From CAVZBT01 sp963773605 (GTDB taxonomy: Bacteria > Acidobacteriota > UBA6911), in NCBI GenBank assembly GCA_963773605.1, contig CAVZBT010000006.1, positions 502,800-566,799 on the forward strand: a stretch of DNA of 64,000 bases, in the 5' to 3' direction. The notes beneath the pieces were generated by a model that did no database searches, was not told where the DNA came from, and saw only the letters and a program-made list of their open reading frames with translations. Shown here one piece after another: positions 8,698-17,875 of this stretch (positions are counted from its first letter, which is position 1; every line of letters begins with the position of its first letter). A program made the translations under genes and the position numbers.

Positions 8698-9711
8698 ATG
8701 AAGAGTATGCGCGTGCTGACCTGCCTGACAGTACTGGTCGCCCTCGGTACGGCTCTGCCGCTCGGGGCCGCGGTAAAAACCGAACAGAAGAGCCAAGTCA
8801 AATTCGAGGGGATGATGGGCCGCATGATGGGCCTCTTCGGCGGCAAGGCCATGAAAGAAGGGGTCGTCAATACCATCGCGGTCAAGGGGAACCGCAAGGC
8901 GAGCTTCAGTGAATACGGGGGCGAGATCATCGATTTGGATGAAGAGAAGGTGTACACCATCGACACCAGGAAGAAGAACTACGTGGTGACTACCTTCGCC
9001 GAGATGAAGCGCCGCATGGAGGAGGCTCGGGAGAAGGCCGAGAAGCAAGCCCGGCAGGAGGCCGGCAAAAAGGAAGCGGAGCCGCCGCAGCAACCACAAG
9101 AGCAGAAAATGGAAATCGACGTGTCGCTGAAGGAGTCCGGCCAGAAAAAGACGATCAACGGCTTCGACTGCCGCGAAGTCGTCCTGACCGTCACGGCGCG
9201 CGAGAAGGGGAAGACGCTCGAGCAGGCGGGCGGGATGGTGCTCTCGTCGAACATGTGGCTGGCGCCGCGCATCGAGGCCATGAAAGAGTCGGAGGAATTC
9301 GACCGCCGTTACGCCCAGAAACTGGGCGAGATCGTCGGCATTCCGTCCGCGGAGCAGGCCGCCGCCGCGCTGGCGATGTACCCGGCGTTCAAGGACATGA
9401 TGGGCAAGATGCAGGCCGAAAAGGTGAACATGGATGGCACCGCCATCCTGACCACCATGACCCTCGACGCCGTCAAGAGCCCCGAGCAGATGTCGCAGCA
9501 GCAGCGGGAGAGCGAGTCGTCGGACAATTCGCCTGCCCGCGGTATTGGCGGCCTGATCGGCCGCAGGATCATGCGCAAGAAAGAGGAGAATCCATCGCAG
9601 GCGCCCAACCGGGCAACGATCATGACCATGAACAGCGAACTGCTCAAAGTCACACCCGACGTCACCGCCGCCGACCTGGCCGTTCCCGCCGGCTTCCGGG
9701 AATCGAGGTGA
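8698..9711 (+). CDS. Secreted DUF4412-like protein
   Basis: A 337-residue protein with an N-terminal signal peptide (hydrophobic LTCLTVLVALGTALPLGAA). The start at ATG 8698 is supported by TCGGAGGG ending 9 bases upstream. The early part (residues 20-110) has the look of DUF4412-type periplasmic proteins, with IIDLDEEKVYTIDTRKK. A charged coiled region around residues 110-140 is rich in E, K, Q and A, and a further globular part follows. The function is unknown. It is a solitary gene between the protease and folD and I see no catalytic motif. Confidence 0.65.
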   Translation: MKSMRVLTCLTVLVALGTALPLGAAVKTEQKSQVKFEGMMGRMMGLFGGKAMKEGVVNTIAVKGNRKASFSEYGGEIIDLDEEKVYTIDTRKKNYVVTTFAEMKRRMEEAREKAEKQARQEAGKKEAEPPQQPQEQKMEIDVSLKESGQKKTINGFDCREVVLTVTAREKGKTLEQAGGMVLSSNMWLAPRIEAMKESEEFDRRYAQKLGEIVGIPSAEQAAAALAMYPAFKDMMGKMQAEKVNMDGTAILTTMTLDAVKSPEQMSQQQRESESSDNSPARGIGGLIGRRIMRKKEENPSQAPNRATIMTMNSELLKVTPDVTAADLAVPAGFRESR

Positions 9712-9944
9712 CACGATAGCCGGCCACGGGTGCGGCGGCTCGCCGTCGTCGGGAGCGCCCGGACCGATCCCGTACAACCGCTGATACGCATCTCCACGCG
9801 ATAGACGCGAGTGTCGCCATTTTAGGGGCTTGTCTCAGGCACCAGTGTACCCAGGGCGTAGGCTGGGTGCAGGTGGATTTGTGGAAATCCGTGTGCCGGG
9901 ATCTGCCGCCGTGCTAGATTCAGTCCCTGAAGAGGGGGGCACCC

Positions 9945-10835
9945 ATGACGGCGACACTGATCAAGGGCGCCGAGATAGCGGCGTCGATCCGCGAGGAACT
10001 CAAGCGGGAGGTTGCCAGCCTCAGGCAAGACTACGGCGTCGCACCAGGGCTGGTGACGATTCTGGTGGGGCACAACCCGGCGTCCGAAAGCTACGTGCGG
10101 GCGAAGCAGAAAACCGCGTACGAGCTCGGGTTTCACTCGATCCAGGAAAGCCACCCTCAGGACATCGCCCAGGAATGCCTGCTGGAGCTCGTGCAGCGCT
10201 ACAACGCGGACCCCGCGGTTCACGGCATTCTCGTCCAGCTCCCCCTCCCTCCCCACATCAATGAGACCCAGGTGCTGTACGCACTGGACCCGCGCAAGGA
10301 CGTGGACGCGTTCCACCCCGTCAATGTCGGCAAACTCGTGATCGGCCAAGCCGACTACCTCCCCTGCACGCCTGCGGGTATCCAGCAGCTGCTGGTCCGG
10401 TCCGGTGTGAAGGTCGAGGGCGCAGAGGTGGTCGTCGTCGGGCGCTCCAACATCGTCGGGAAGCCGATCGCGAACATCCTGCTGCAGAAAGCCCAGGGAG
10501 CCAACGCCACCGTGACGGTGTGCCACACCCGCACCCGCGACGTCGCGTCGCACTGCCGCCGCGCCGACATCCTGATCGTCGCCGCAGGAGTGCCGGAGTA
10601 TGTGCGTGGGGAAATGATCAAGCCCGGCGCCGTGGTGGTCGACGTGGGGGTGAACGAAGTGGGAAGAACCGCCGAGGGGAAGCGCATCCTCAAGGGGGAC
10701 GTGGCGTTCGACGAAGCCGTCCAGGTTGCCGGGGCCATCACGCCGGTGCCCGGTGGGGTCGGCCCGATGACGATCACGATGCTCATGTTGAACACCGTGA
10801 GGGCCTGCAAGGTCTGGAACAGGGTTACGGACTAG
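9945..10835 (+). CDS. folD: Bifunctional methylenetetrahydrofolate dehydrogenase/cyclohydrolase
   Basis: An intact 296-residue FolD. Visible family motifs: SESYVRAKQKTAYELG (substrate lysine region), VHGILVQLPLPPHI, DVDAFHPVNVGKL, PCTPAGI, VVVGRSNIVGKPIA (NADP-binding turn) and the C-terminal PVPGGVGPMTITML. It interconverts 5,10-methylene-, methenyl- and 10-formyl-tetrahydrofolate in the cytoplasm. An upstream TGCTAGATT (9909-9917) may be an extended -10 box, and a GAGGGGGG stretch acts as the ribosome binding site. It stands alone between unrelated genes. The C1 link to the hydrogenase or to the MttB and UroD-like proteins in this window is only a possibility. Confidence 0.97.
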   Translation: MTATLIKGAEIAASIREELKREVASLRQDYGVAPGLVTILVGHNPASESYVRAKQKTAYELGFHSIQESHPQDIAQECLLELVQRYNADPAVHGILVQLPLPPHINETQVLYALDPRKDVDAFHPVNVGKLVIGQADYLPCTPAGIQQLLVRSGVKVEGAEVVVVGRSNIVGKPIANILLQKAQGANATVTVCHTRTRDVASHCRRADILIVAAGVPEYVRGEMIKPGAVVVDVGVNEVGRTAEGKRILKGDVAFDEAVQVAGAITPVPGGVGPMTITMLMLNTVRACKVWNRVTD

Positions 10836-11002
10836 CAGGGATGCCGGCGCTCACGGGGCCCGAGGGCCAAACCACATGCCGTCGGCCCGGGCCAGCGGTT
10901 TCCACATCCCGAGCCTCTGCCCCCATCCGAAAACCGGGACGGCGGCGAGCTCGCATGGGGGTGCGGGCAAAGTTCAGGGCGAGCCGCCGCAAACTCCAAA
11001 TG

Positions 11003-11008
11003 TATAAT
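11003..11008 (+). promoter_or_regulatory. Candidate -10 box before the GMC oxidoreductase
   Basis: TATAAT at 11003-11008, preceded directly by TG, lies 29 bases before ATG 11037 in an otherwise GC-rich stretch. It is a perfect consensus -10. I see no convincing -35. Confidence 0.4.
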
Positions 11009-11036
11009 GGCGCGAGAATCTCTACGGGGATGTGGC

Positions 11037-12689
11037 ATGGCCGATCGACACGTCAATGCTGTGGTTGTGGGTGCAGGCGCCGGGGGCGGGGTGGTCGCCA
11101 AGGAACTGAGCGAGGCCGGCCTGTCGGTTGTGCTGCTCGAACGCGGCGGGTGGGCGAGGTTTGACGACCTGGACCACGACGAGCTGAGCAGCCAGAGCTA
11201 TGGCGTGTTGCGCAACGCGTTCGGCCCGGACGACGAGCGGCACCCGCGGGTGGCGGTCGGCCTCGACGGCAAGGCCCGGATTGTCACCCCGAGCCAGGGA
11301 GCCTACGGACACGTCGCGGCATGCGTCGGGTCAGGCACGGCGAGCTATGGGGCGATGGCTTGGCGTTTCATGCCCCAGGACTTCCGGATGCGGTCGGAAT
11401 ACGGCAGCCTGGAAGGGTCCACCCTCGAGGACTGGCCGGTCTCGTACGATGATCTCGAACCCTGCTATGAAAAGGCGGAGTGGGAGATCGGCGTCTCCGG
11501 CGACGACGCCGGCAATCCGTTCGCCCCGCCGCGGCGCAGGCCGTACCCTATGCCGCCGCACCCGTACAACAAAGCCGCCGCCATGCTGGAACCGGCAGGG
11601 AAGAAGCTCGGTTACCACCCGTTCCACATCCCGATGCTGCGCAACACCGTCCCGTATGGCGGACGACCGGCGTGCATCCGGTGCCGCTACTGCAGCGGCT
11701 ATGCCTGCGAGGTAAACGCCAAAGGGGGTTCGCACAACACCGTGATCCCCGCGGCGCTGTCGACGGGCAACTGCGAACTCAGGACCGGCTGCGTGGCCGC
11801 GCGCCTCCAGCTGGATGCGCGCGGCAGGGCGCGCGCCGTCGAGTACTTCGACAGCACCAACCGGCGCAGGGTCCAGACTGCCGACGTGATCGTGGTGTCC
11901 TGCTCGGCCGCCGAAACCGCGCGGCTGCTCCTGAATTCATCCTCCACCCTGTTCCCGACGGGTGCTGGAAACCGCTACGACTGGGTCGGCCGCAACATCC
12001 AGGACCACGCGTATACCGGCGCTTCGGGCCTGTTCGAGGAGGAGGTCTACGACGACCTCGGCCCGGGGGCCTACATCGCCATCTCGGATTTCAACCACGG
12101 CAACCCCGGACTCAAGGGGGGTGGCATGCTGTGCAACCAGTTCATCTCACTCCCCTACGCCTTCACCAGGAAGCGACCGCCCGGGAGTGCGACCTGGGGC
12201 AAGGAGCACAAGGAGTTCCAGCGGAAGTATTTCCGCAGGTTCATCGCTGTCCACGGCCCGGTACAGGAAATGCCGGTCTTCGAGTCCAGGGTGGAGGTCG
12301 ATCCGTTGGTCAAGGACTACTGGGGCATACCGGTGGCGCGCCTCTCCGGGCACCGCCACGCCGCCGACGTCGAGACATGCCGTTTCGTTTCGTCGAAAGC
12401 CGAAGCCTGGCTGAAGGAGGCCGGAGCGTTCCAGACGTGGCGCATGATCCCCGGTATCGGCCTCGGCGCGGGCGCGCATCAGGCCGGGACATGCAGGATG
12501 GGAAACGATCCGAAAACATCCGTCACCAACAGGTACGGGCAGGTCCACGACATCGACAACCTGTTTGTGGCCGACGGCAGCCTGCACGTCACCAACGGCG
12601 GGTTCAATCCCGTTCTGACCATCTTCGCCCTCGGTTATTGGGTCTCCGGCTACATCAGGAAGGAATGGCGCGGCACGCGGTTTCGGTAG
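11037..12689 (+). CDS. GMC-family FAD-dependent oxidoreductase
   Basis: A 550-residue flavoprotein. It has an N-terminal dinucleotide-binding motif VVGAGAGGGVVAKEL (residues 9-23) and the typical C-terminal GMC region (GAHQAGTCRMG; FVADGSLHVTNGGFNP). The middle contains CIRCRYCSGYAC, a cysteine-rich segment seen in gluconate/sugar dehydrogenase-like members. The family oxidises alcohols or sugars with FAD. Start 11037 is chosen over 11007 because the conserved fold begins right after it and the perfect -10 box at 11003 would overlap the earlier start. No signal peptide is evident. The substrate is unknown, but the neighbouring fucose genes suggest a sugar. Confidence 0.9.
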   Translation: MADRHVNAVVVGAGAGGGVVAKELSEAGLSVVLLERGGWARFDDLDHDELSSQSYGVLRNAFGPDDERHPRVAVGLDGKARIVTPSQGAYGHVAACVGSGTASYGAMAWRFMPQDFRMRSEYGSLEGSTLEDWPVSYDDLEPCYEKAEWEIGVSGDDAGNPFAPPRRRPYPMPPHPYNKAAAMLEPAGKKLGYHPFHIPMLRNTVPYGGRPACIRCRYCSGYACEVNAKGGSHNTVIPAALSTGNCELRTGCVAARLQLDARGRARAVEYFDSTNRRRVQTADVIVVSCSAAETARLLLNSSSTLFPTGAGNRYDWVGRNIQDHAYTGASGLFEEEVYDDLGPGAYIAISDFNHGNPGLKGGGMLCNQFISLPYAFTRKRPPGSATWGKEHKEFQRKYFRRFIAVHGPVQEMPVFESRVEVDPLVKDYWGIPVARLSGHRHAADVETCRFVSSKAEAWLKEAGAFQTWRMIPGIGLGAGAHQAGTCRMGNDPKTSVTNRYGQVHDIDNLFVADGSLHVTNGGFNPVLTIFALGYWVSGYIRKEWRGTRFR

Positions 12690-12727
12690 GGTAGTGGGTT
12701 GGTCGGGGACGACCCAACCCACTACCC
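12689..12727. terminator. Bidirectional hairpin between convergent genes
   Basis: GGGTAGTGGGTTGGTC (12689-12704) pairs with GACCCAACCCACTACCC (12711-12727) around a 6-base loop, with one bulged base. It starts at the stop codon of the GMC gene and lies between it and the convergent fucI gene, so it can serve both. The stem is long and nearly perfect. Confidence 0.75.
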
Positions 12728-12775
12728 CCCGGGATGCGCAAACATCAGGGACCGCGGCGCGCGGGCGCGGCGCAC

Positions 12776-14596
12776 TCAGGCATAACGGCCGTAGATCGGC
12801 CCGAAGGTGCGGCAGGCGTGCATGTCGGCGTCGCCCAGGTCGCTGGTTCCGAACGCGGTCCAGGCGCTGGGCCGGAAAACCCGCTCCTCGGCGACGTTGT
12901 GCATGTACACCGGGATACGTAGTATCGAGGCCAGCGTAATCAGGTCCGCCCCCACGTGCCCGTAACAAAGTGCGCCGTGATTGGCTCCCCAGTTGTTCAT
13001 GACCGAGTACACGTCCCGGAAGGCGGCGTTCCCGTTCAGGGTGGGTGCAAACCAGGTCGTCGGCCAACTGGGGTCCGTGCGTTCGTTCAGCACGCGGTGC
13101 ACCCTGGCCGGTATATCAACGGAGTATCCTTCGGCGATCTGCAGCGCCGGCCCAAGGCCCTTGATCATGTTGAGGCGAGTCATGGTCAGCGGCATGCCGC
13201 CCCGCGTCCTGAAGGATGTGGACCAGCCACCGCCGGGCATATACTCGGTCACTGCCGGGTGAAACCGCGTCGCCTCGAGGCAGCGCTGCACGTCTGCCGG
13301 CGTGATCTCCCAGAAAGGTTTCAGCGCCGGTTTTCCCCCCGCCTGTTCCTGCCCCGAACCGTCGAGCGCGGCCGCCCCTGAGTTGATCAGGTGCAGCATC
13401 CCGCCCTCCGCCGCCCCCGTCAGCTTGTGCTTCGTGACGCGCCGGACCGCGTCGGGGCTCCAGAACGTTCGCACGTCGGCGAAAATCTGGGCGGTGTGGG
13501 TCAGGAGGTTCGCCATCAGCATGCACACGCCGTTCAGGCTGTCATTCTCGGTGGCCACGAGGTACGGGGCGCGGATCCCGTTCCAATCGAATGAGGTGTT
13601 GAGGATCGTTTCCAGGAAATCGCCGTTCGGGTAATAGTCGGTCCACTGCCGCTGGCCTTGGAACCCGGCGGCGATCGCGTTGTGGCCGAGGGCCTCCTCA
13701 CCATAGCCGAGCCCGTGCAGCACGGGGTTTCCGATCATCAGGTCGCGGGCGATGAGTGCCATCTTCACCGAGGTTTCCCACTCCATATCGAGGTGTTCGC
13801 GGCTGCGGCGGCTCTTTGGGGGATTATTGTCCTCCCCTTCTTTGCAGTGGGCGCGGACCCACTCGAGGGCGCGCTTGTACTCGCCGGCATCGTAGATGCC
13901 CGCGGCGGCGCGCCGGGCGAACTCGGTGAGATCAATGCTGACGATGCGCATCCCCAGGTAGCTCTCGAAGAACGACTGGTCCACGATGGACCCGGCGATC
14001 CCCATCGAGGCTCCGCCCATCGAGAGGTAGGTCTTGCCCCGCATGAGCGCGGCGGCGAGGGCGCCACGGGCGAACCTCAGGAGCTTGTCTTTCACGTCTT
14101 CCGGGATGGCGGCAGCTCCGGCGTCCTGCACATCCCGGCCGTAGATGCCGAAGGCCGGCAGCCCTTTCTGGTTGTGGGCCGCCAGCACGGCGGCCAGATA
14201 CACGGCGCCGGGGCGCTCGGTCCCGTTGAAGCCCCACACCGCCTTGGGCGCGAGGGGGTCCATGTCCATGGTCTCGGAACCGTAGCACCAGCAGGGGGTG
14301 ACGGTGAGTGACACGGTCGCTCCTTCGCGAGCGAACTTGTCGGCCGTCATGGCCGCTTCCGCAGCCCCGCCGATGCAAGTGTCGGAAATGACGCACGCGG
14401 CGGGCTGGCCGTTCGGGTAGCGCACATGGGCGGAAATCAGGGCGGCGACCGAGCGCGCCATCGCCATGGTCTGCCCCTCGAGCGATTCCCGCACGCCGCG
14501 GCGCCGGCCGTCGATGATGGGGCGTATCCCGATCTTCGGCAGACGTCCGACCCAGCGGCTCACCTGCGCATCCCCTGTAGAGTTCCCGTTAGCCAT
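12776..14596 (-). CDS. fucI: L-fucose isomerase
   Basis: A 606-residue protein close to the usual FucI length (about 590). The N-terminus PKIGIRPIIDGRRRGVRESL is the characteristic FucI opening. Other family segments are SDTCIGGAAEAA, MEWETSVKMALIARDLMIGN near the middle (metal and substrate region) and NWGANHGALCYGH near the C-terminus (conserved histidines). It converts L-fucose to L-fuculose in the cytoplasm using Mn2+. Its start overlaps the end of the upstream kinase gene by 8 bases, so the two are co-translated. A GH29 fucosidase lies elsewhere in this window. The call is firm. Confidence 0.95.
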   Translation of the reverse strand: MANGNSTGDAQVSRWVGRLPKIGIRPIIDGRRRGVRESLEGQTMAMARSVAALISAHVRYPNGQPAACVISDTCIGGAAEAAMTADKFAREGATVSLTVTPCWCYGSETMDMDPLAPKAVWGFNGTERPGAVYLAAVLAAHNQKGLPAFGIYGRDVQDAGAAAIPEDVKDKLLRFARGALAAALMRGKTYLSMGGASMGIAGSIVDQSFFESYLGMRIVSIDLTEFARRAAAGIYDAGEYKRALEWVRAHCKEGEDNNPPKSRRSREHLDMEWETSVKMALIARDLMIGNPVLHGLGYGEEALGHNAIAAGFQGQRQWTDYYPNGDFLETILNTSFDWNGIRAPYLVATENDSLNGVCMLMANLLTHTAQIFADVRTFWSPDAVRRVTKHKLTGAAEGGMLHLINSGAAALDGSGQEQAGGKPALKPFWEITPADVQRCLEATRFHPAVTEYMPGGGWSTSFRTRGGMPLTMTRLNMIKGLGPALQIAEGYSVDIPARVHRVLNERTDPSWPTTWFAPTLNGNAAFRDVYSVMNNWGANHGALCYGHVGADLITLASILRIPVYMHNVAEERVFRPSAWTAFGTSDLGDADMHACRTFGPIYGRYA

Positions 14597-16110
14597 GGTT
14601 CATCTTCTCCTTGTCGTGTGACGCTGGTTGACACGCGGAATGGATCCGCATGAAATCCTCGAACCCTTGCTCCCAGGCCTGCGCGCCCACAGGCTCATAC
14701 GTGCGCGTGTCGAAGGATCGCCGTATCAGGTCGCGCCCTTCTTCGTGCGACGCAATGGCGCCGGTGCCCGCCATCTGCATCAGGATGTTCCCTGCCGACG
14801 TCGCCTCCACGGGGCCGGTGATCACCGGGCGGTTGAGGGCGTTGGCGGCGAACTGGTTCAGCAGTTCGTTGCGGGAGCCCCCTCCGACGATGTGGAGCAC
14901 CTCCAGCCGATGGCCGAGCAAGCCCTCCAGCTGCTCGCAGTACGAAGCGGTACTTGAACGCGAGGCTCTCCAAGGCGGTCCGCACGAGCGAACCCGTGGT
15001 GACCGGGGGCTCCTGGGCGGTGCGTCGGCAGAATCCCTGGATGCGGGCAGGCATGTCTCCCGGGGGCGAGAATTCGGGGAAGTCCGGGTCGATGAAGGCC
15101 GCGAAGGGGGGGGCCTGCGCGGCGAGCCCGGTGAGTTCGCCGTAGCTCGAGTCCTGGCCGCGCGCCGCCCACGTCCGCCTGCATTCCTGGACGAGCCACA
15201 GGCCGCTGATGTTCTTCAACAGCCGCACGGTGTCGAAGACCCCGATTTCATTGGTGAAGCCGGCAGAAAAACTCTTCCCGTCGATGACGGGATCGGGGGA
15301 CTCCACGCCCATCAACGACCAGGTTCCGGAACTGAGATAGGCGTGCCGGTTGCCCCGGGCCGGGACGGCCGCGACGCCCGAAGCGGTGTCGTGACAGCCG
15401 GGCGCCACGACCTGGAGCGCCCCCGCGCCGGTCTCCTCCGCGACCTCGGGCAGCAGCGGCCCCAGCGCGGTTCCCGGGTCCACGATTTCCCCGAAGATGC
15501 GGTCCGGTATCTGCAGCCCGTCGATCACCGCGTGGGCCCACTGCTTCTTCCTCGGGTCATAGAGCTGGCTTGTGCTGGCGATCGTCCTCTCGTTGACGCC
15601 CACGCCGCACAACCAGAAGTTCAACAGGTCGGGGATGAAGAGCATTCGGCCGGCGATTGAGAGTGCCGGCGCACCGCACACCACCTCCGAGAGCAGCTGG
15701 AATATGGTGTTGAAGAACATGAACTGGATCCCGGTCTCGGCGTAGATCTCGGCTTTCGGGAGCCGCCGGAAAGCCTCGCCCATCATGCCGTCGGTGCGCC
15801 CGTCGCGGTAGTGAAAGGGGTGGCCGAGCAGACGCCCGCCGGCGTCGAGCAGACCATAGTCCACGCCCCAGGTATCGACCCCGACGCTCACGAGGGCGGC
15901 GCCGTGCGCCCTGGCGGCCAGCGCGAGGCCGCGCTTGATCTCCGAAAAAAGATGGAGGATGTCCCAGTGAAGGCTGCCGCGCAGCCGGACGGGCACGTTG
16001 GCGAAGCGGTGGATTTCCTCGATGCGCAGCCGTGCGCCGTCAAAGCAGCCGGCCATGACGCGGCCGCTCTCGGCCCCGAGGTCGATGGCCAGATAGACCT
16101 TCTCGCGCAT
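14589..16110 (-). CDS. Rhamnulokinase/fuculokinase-type FGGY sugar kinase (one frame break)
   Basis: About 506 residues when one extra base near 14945 is removed. The N-terminus YLAIDLGAESGRVMAG is the ATP-binding signature of the rhamnulokinase branch of the FGGY family. The downstream GVDTWGVDYGLLD and APGCHDTASGVAAVPA, and the C-terminal HIVGGGSRNELLNQFAA after the frame break, complete the fold. It phosphorylates the ketose made by the isomerase encoded next to it, so L-fuculose is the likely substrate although the closest family name is RhaB. Length and intact motifs on both sides of the break argue for a sequence error, not a dead gene. Confidence 0.87.
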
Positions 16111-16260
16111 ATCTTTCGAGTATCCAACACATGGTTCGGGGATGTAAAGGGTTGGTCACTGGGCGGGGCAGCCCGACTCCGTCCGGTAAATTCTCTGGCC
16201 TGAGTGCTGTAACCACCGGTCCCGCGCACACTCCAGGGGCAGGGCACTTCTTGATTGGGG

Positions 16261-16680
16261 TCAGACGATCCCCAACGCCCGGGAGTTTGCCTCGATGCGC
16301 TGGTCGAATGTCAGCATGCGCAGATCAGGGAACGCCTGTACGAACAGCAGGGCGGTGGCGAGGTGCAGCGCGTCGAGCGTCCGCACAGGTTCCACCGGGA
16401 ACACACGGCCGGCACCTGCGCGAACATCCTCGGATACTTCCATCAGTACCCAGGACCGAGTTGCCCTGGCGATCATTCCTCTGAGCTTCTGGCACTCACC
16501 GGCGCTGAGCAGACTCTGCTTCTCAGCGCGAATCAGGGCTCTCTCAATCTCCAGAAGAGTCAGAACGGAGGTGGCGACCGTGTCCGCCTCGTTGATCCGT
16601 CTCATGGCCTCGCTCGAGCCGGATTCTCCGAGGAGCCACGCCAGGATTGCGGAGCTTTCCGCGTATAGGGTGCTGCTCAC
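16261..16680 (-). CDS. PIN-domain toxin (VapC-like)
   Basis: A 139-residue PIN-domain protein. Acidic residues typical of the nuclease site are visible: YAESSAILAWL at the N-terminus, LLEIERALIRA in the middle and RTLDALHLATALLF towards the C-terminus. PIN toxins are Mg2+-dependent ribonucleases held in check by a cognate antitoxin. Its ATG overlaps the stop of the gene at 16677-16982 (ATGA), the classic toxin-antitoxin arrangement. Both genes read on the minus strand with the antitoxin first. Confidence 0.88.
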   Translation of the reverse strand: MSSTLYAESSAILAWLLGESGSSEAMRRINEADTVATSVLTLLEIERALIRAEKQSLLSAGECQKLRGMIARATRSWVLMEVSEDVRAGAGRVFPVEPVRTLDALHLATALLFVQAFPDLRMLTFDQRIEANSRALGIV

Positions 16681-16982
16681 CAGCTCGTCTCTCCCCTTTC
16701 CTGATCAAGAAGGTCGCGTGACGTCCCATCCGGTTTGTGCACAGGAGACTCGTGCAGTTTCCGCTTTTCGCTCGAGGGAAGCCGAACCGTTCGGGATCTT
16801 ACCCAATCCGAGAGTGGCGGGGCGAGGGACGTCGGGGAGCGCTCGAGGTAAGGCTCATGCAGTTCGGCTATTACGGTATCGCGATCCGACACCAGCAGTC
16901 GCACCCCGGCACGTACCTCCCGCAAGTAGGCGCTGAGCTTATTCTTCAGCTCCTTTACCCCTACTGTTTTTATTTCAGCCAT
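16677..16982 (-). CDS. Phd/YefM-type antitoxin
   Basis: A 101-residue protein starting MAEIKTVGVKELKNKLSAYL, the DNA-binding N-terminus of Phd/YefM-family antitoxins (VGVKELKNxLSxYL pattern, then LLVSDRDTVIAEL). The C-terminal half is charged and probably disordered, as expected for the toxin-neutralising tail. It overlaps the PIN toxin gene by 4 bases. TAGCTACCGCTAGCTAC upstream of the start (about 16995-17011) is a small inverted repeat that could be the autoregulatory operator; this is a guess. A longer minus-strand frame runs in from cysE but has no meaning before this ATG. Confidence 0.85.
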   Translation of the reverse strand: MAEIKTVGVKELKNKLSAYLREVRAGVRLLVSDRDTVIAELHEPYLERSPTSLAPPLSDWVRSRTVRLPSSEKRKLHESPVHKPDGTSRDLLDQERGETSW

Positions 16983-17130
16983 GACAACATTGTAGCTAGC
17001 GGTAGCTACTTTGTAAACTTCCGACCTCGGGCGGGCCTTCGAGTACCTCGTAGATGGATCGGTATTCGGGCAGCGCAAGGTGCCAGCTTCCGGCGGCCGA
17101 GGATCTTCTGCCAGGTGCTCGAGCGTGCTT

Positions 17131-17151
17131 TGGGGCTGGGGGCCAGCCCCA
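17131..17151 (-). terminator. Hairpin directly after cysE
   Basis: TGGGGCTGG (17131-17139) and CCAGCCCCA (17143-17151) form a perfect 9-bp stem with a 3-base loop. It starts 2 bases past the cysE stop on the minus strand. No T-tract follows, so it may be a processing end rather than a classic terminator. Confidence 0.55.
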
Positions 17152-17152
17152 A

Positions 17153-17854
17153 TCAAATCTGGTAAAACCAGGATTCTTCCTCCGACTCGGTGTGCGCGTC
17201 CGGGCCGCCGGTCAGGTTCTCCAGCCGCTCGATGCGCTCGGCCAGGCGGCGCAGGGCGCGGGCGGTCATGTCGGGCAGCGCGCCGTGCTCCAGATCGACC
17301 GCGTGCGTATGACCGTGATCGACGTAGGAGACCTTCTCGCCGGCGCGGTGCGTGACGCGGCCGGGGACGCCGACGACGACCGAGTCGGGCGGCACATCCT
17401 TGACGACCACCGCGTTGGCTCCGACACGAGTACCCGACCCGATGGTGATCGGCCCCAGGATCTTGGCGCCCGCGCCGACCACGACGTCGTCCTGGAGCGT
17501 GGGGTGGCGTTTTCCCTTGTTCCAGCTGGTGCCGCCGAGCGTGACGCCGTGATACAGGGTCACGTTGGCGCCCACCTCGGCCGTTTCGCCGATTACGACG
17601 CCCATCCCGTGATCGATGAAAAAGCCGGAACCGATGCGCGCCCCGGGATGGATCTCGATGCCGGTCATGCTGCGGCCGATGTGCGACGTGACCCTTCCCA
17701 GCCAGAAGAGGCGGTGCGTCCACAACCAGTTCGACATGCGGTAGAACCAGAGCGCATGAAGCCCCGGGTAGGCCGCGACGATTTCGTACCAACTGCGCGC
17801 GGCCGGGTCGCGGTCGAAAACGGCGCGTATGTCGTTCCGCATTGTCTTGAACAT
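17153..17854 (-). CDS. cysE: Serine O-acetyltransferase
   Basis: A 233-residue enzyme with the left-handed beta-helix hexapeptide repeats of the family. Family segments: GIEIHPGARIGSGFFIDHG, GVVIGETAEVGANVTLYHGV, TLGGTSWNKGKRHPT, LGPITIGSGTRVGANAVV and PPDSVVVGVPG. It makes O-acetyl-L-serine from serine and acetyl-CoA, the first step of cysteine synthesis. ATG 17854 is preferred over a GTG one codon earlier. It lies 21 bases after cysK on the same strand, so the two form an operon that completes cysteine synthesis. The C-terminal 50 residues are charged and may anchor the cysteine synthase complex; the last residue is isoleucine, as expected for binding CysK. Confidence 0.96.
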   Translation of the reverse strand: MFKTMRNDIRAVFDRDPAARSWYEIVAAYPGLHALWFYRMSNWLWTHRLFWLGRVTSHIGRSMTGIEIHPGARIGSGFFIDHGMGVVIGETAEVGANVTLYHGVTLGGTSWNKGKRHPTLQDDVVVGAGAKILGPITIGSGTRVGANAVVVKDVPPDSVVVGVPGRVTHRAGEKVSYVDHGHTHAVDLEHGALPDMTARALRRLAERIERLENLTGGPDAHTESEEESWFYQI

Positions 17855-17875
17855 CACCGCATCGCCTCGCCGGGG

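Noticed and set aside
12776..16110. Rhamnose rather than fucose pathway, because the kinase resembles RhaB
   Set aside because: The isomerase is clearly FucI by its N-terminus and length, and a fucosidase is also present. Kinases of this branch act on several ketoses.
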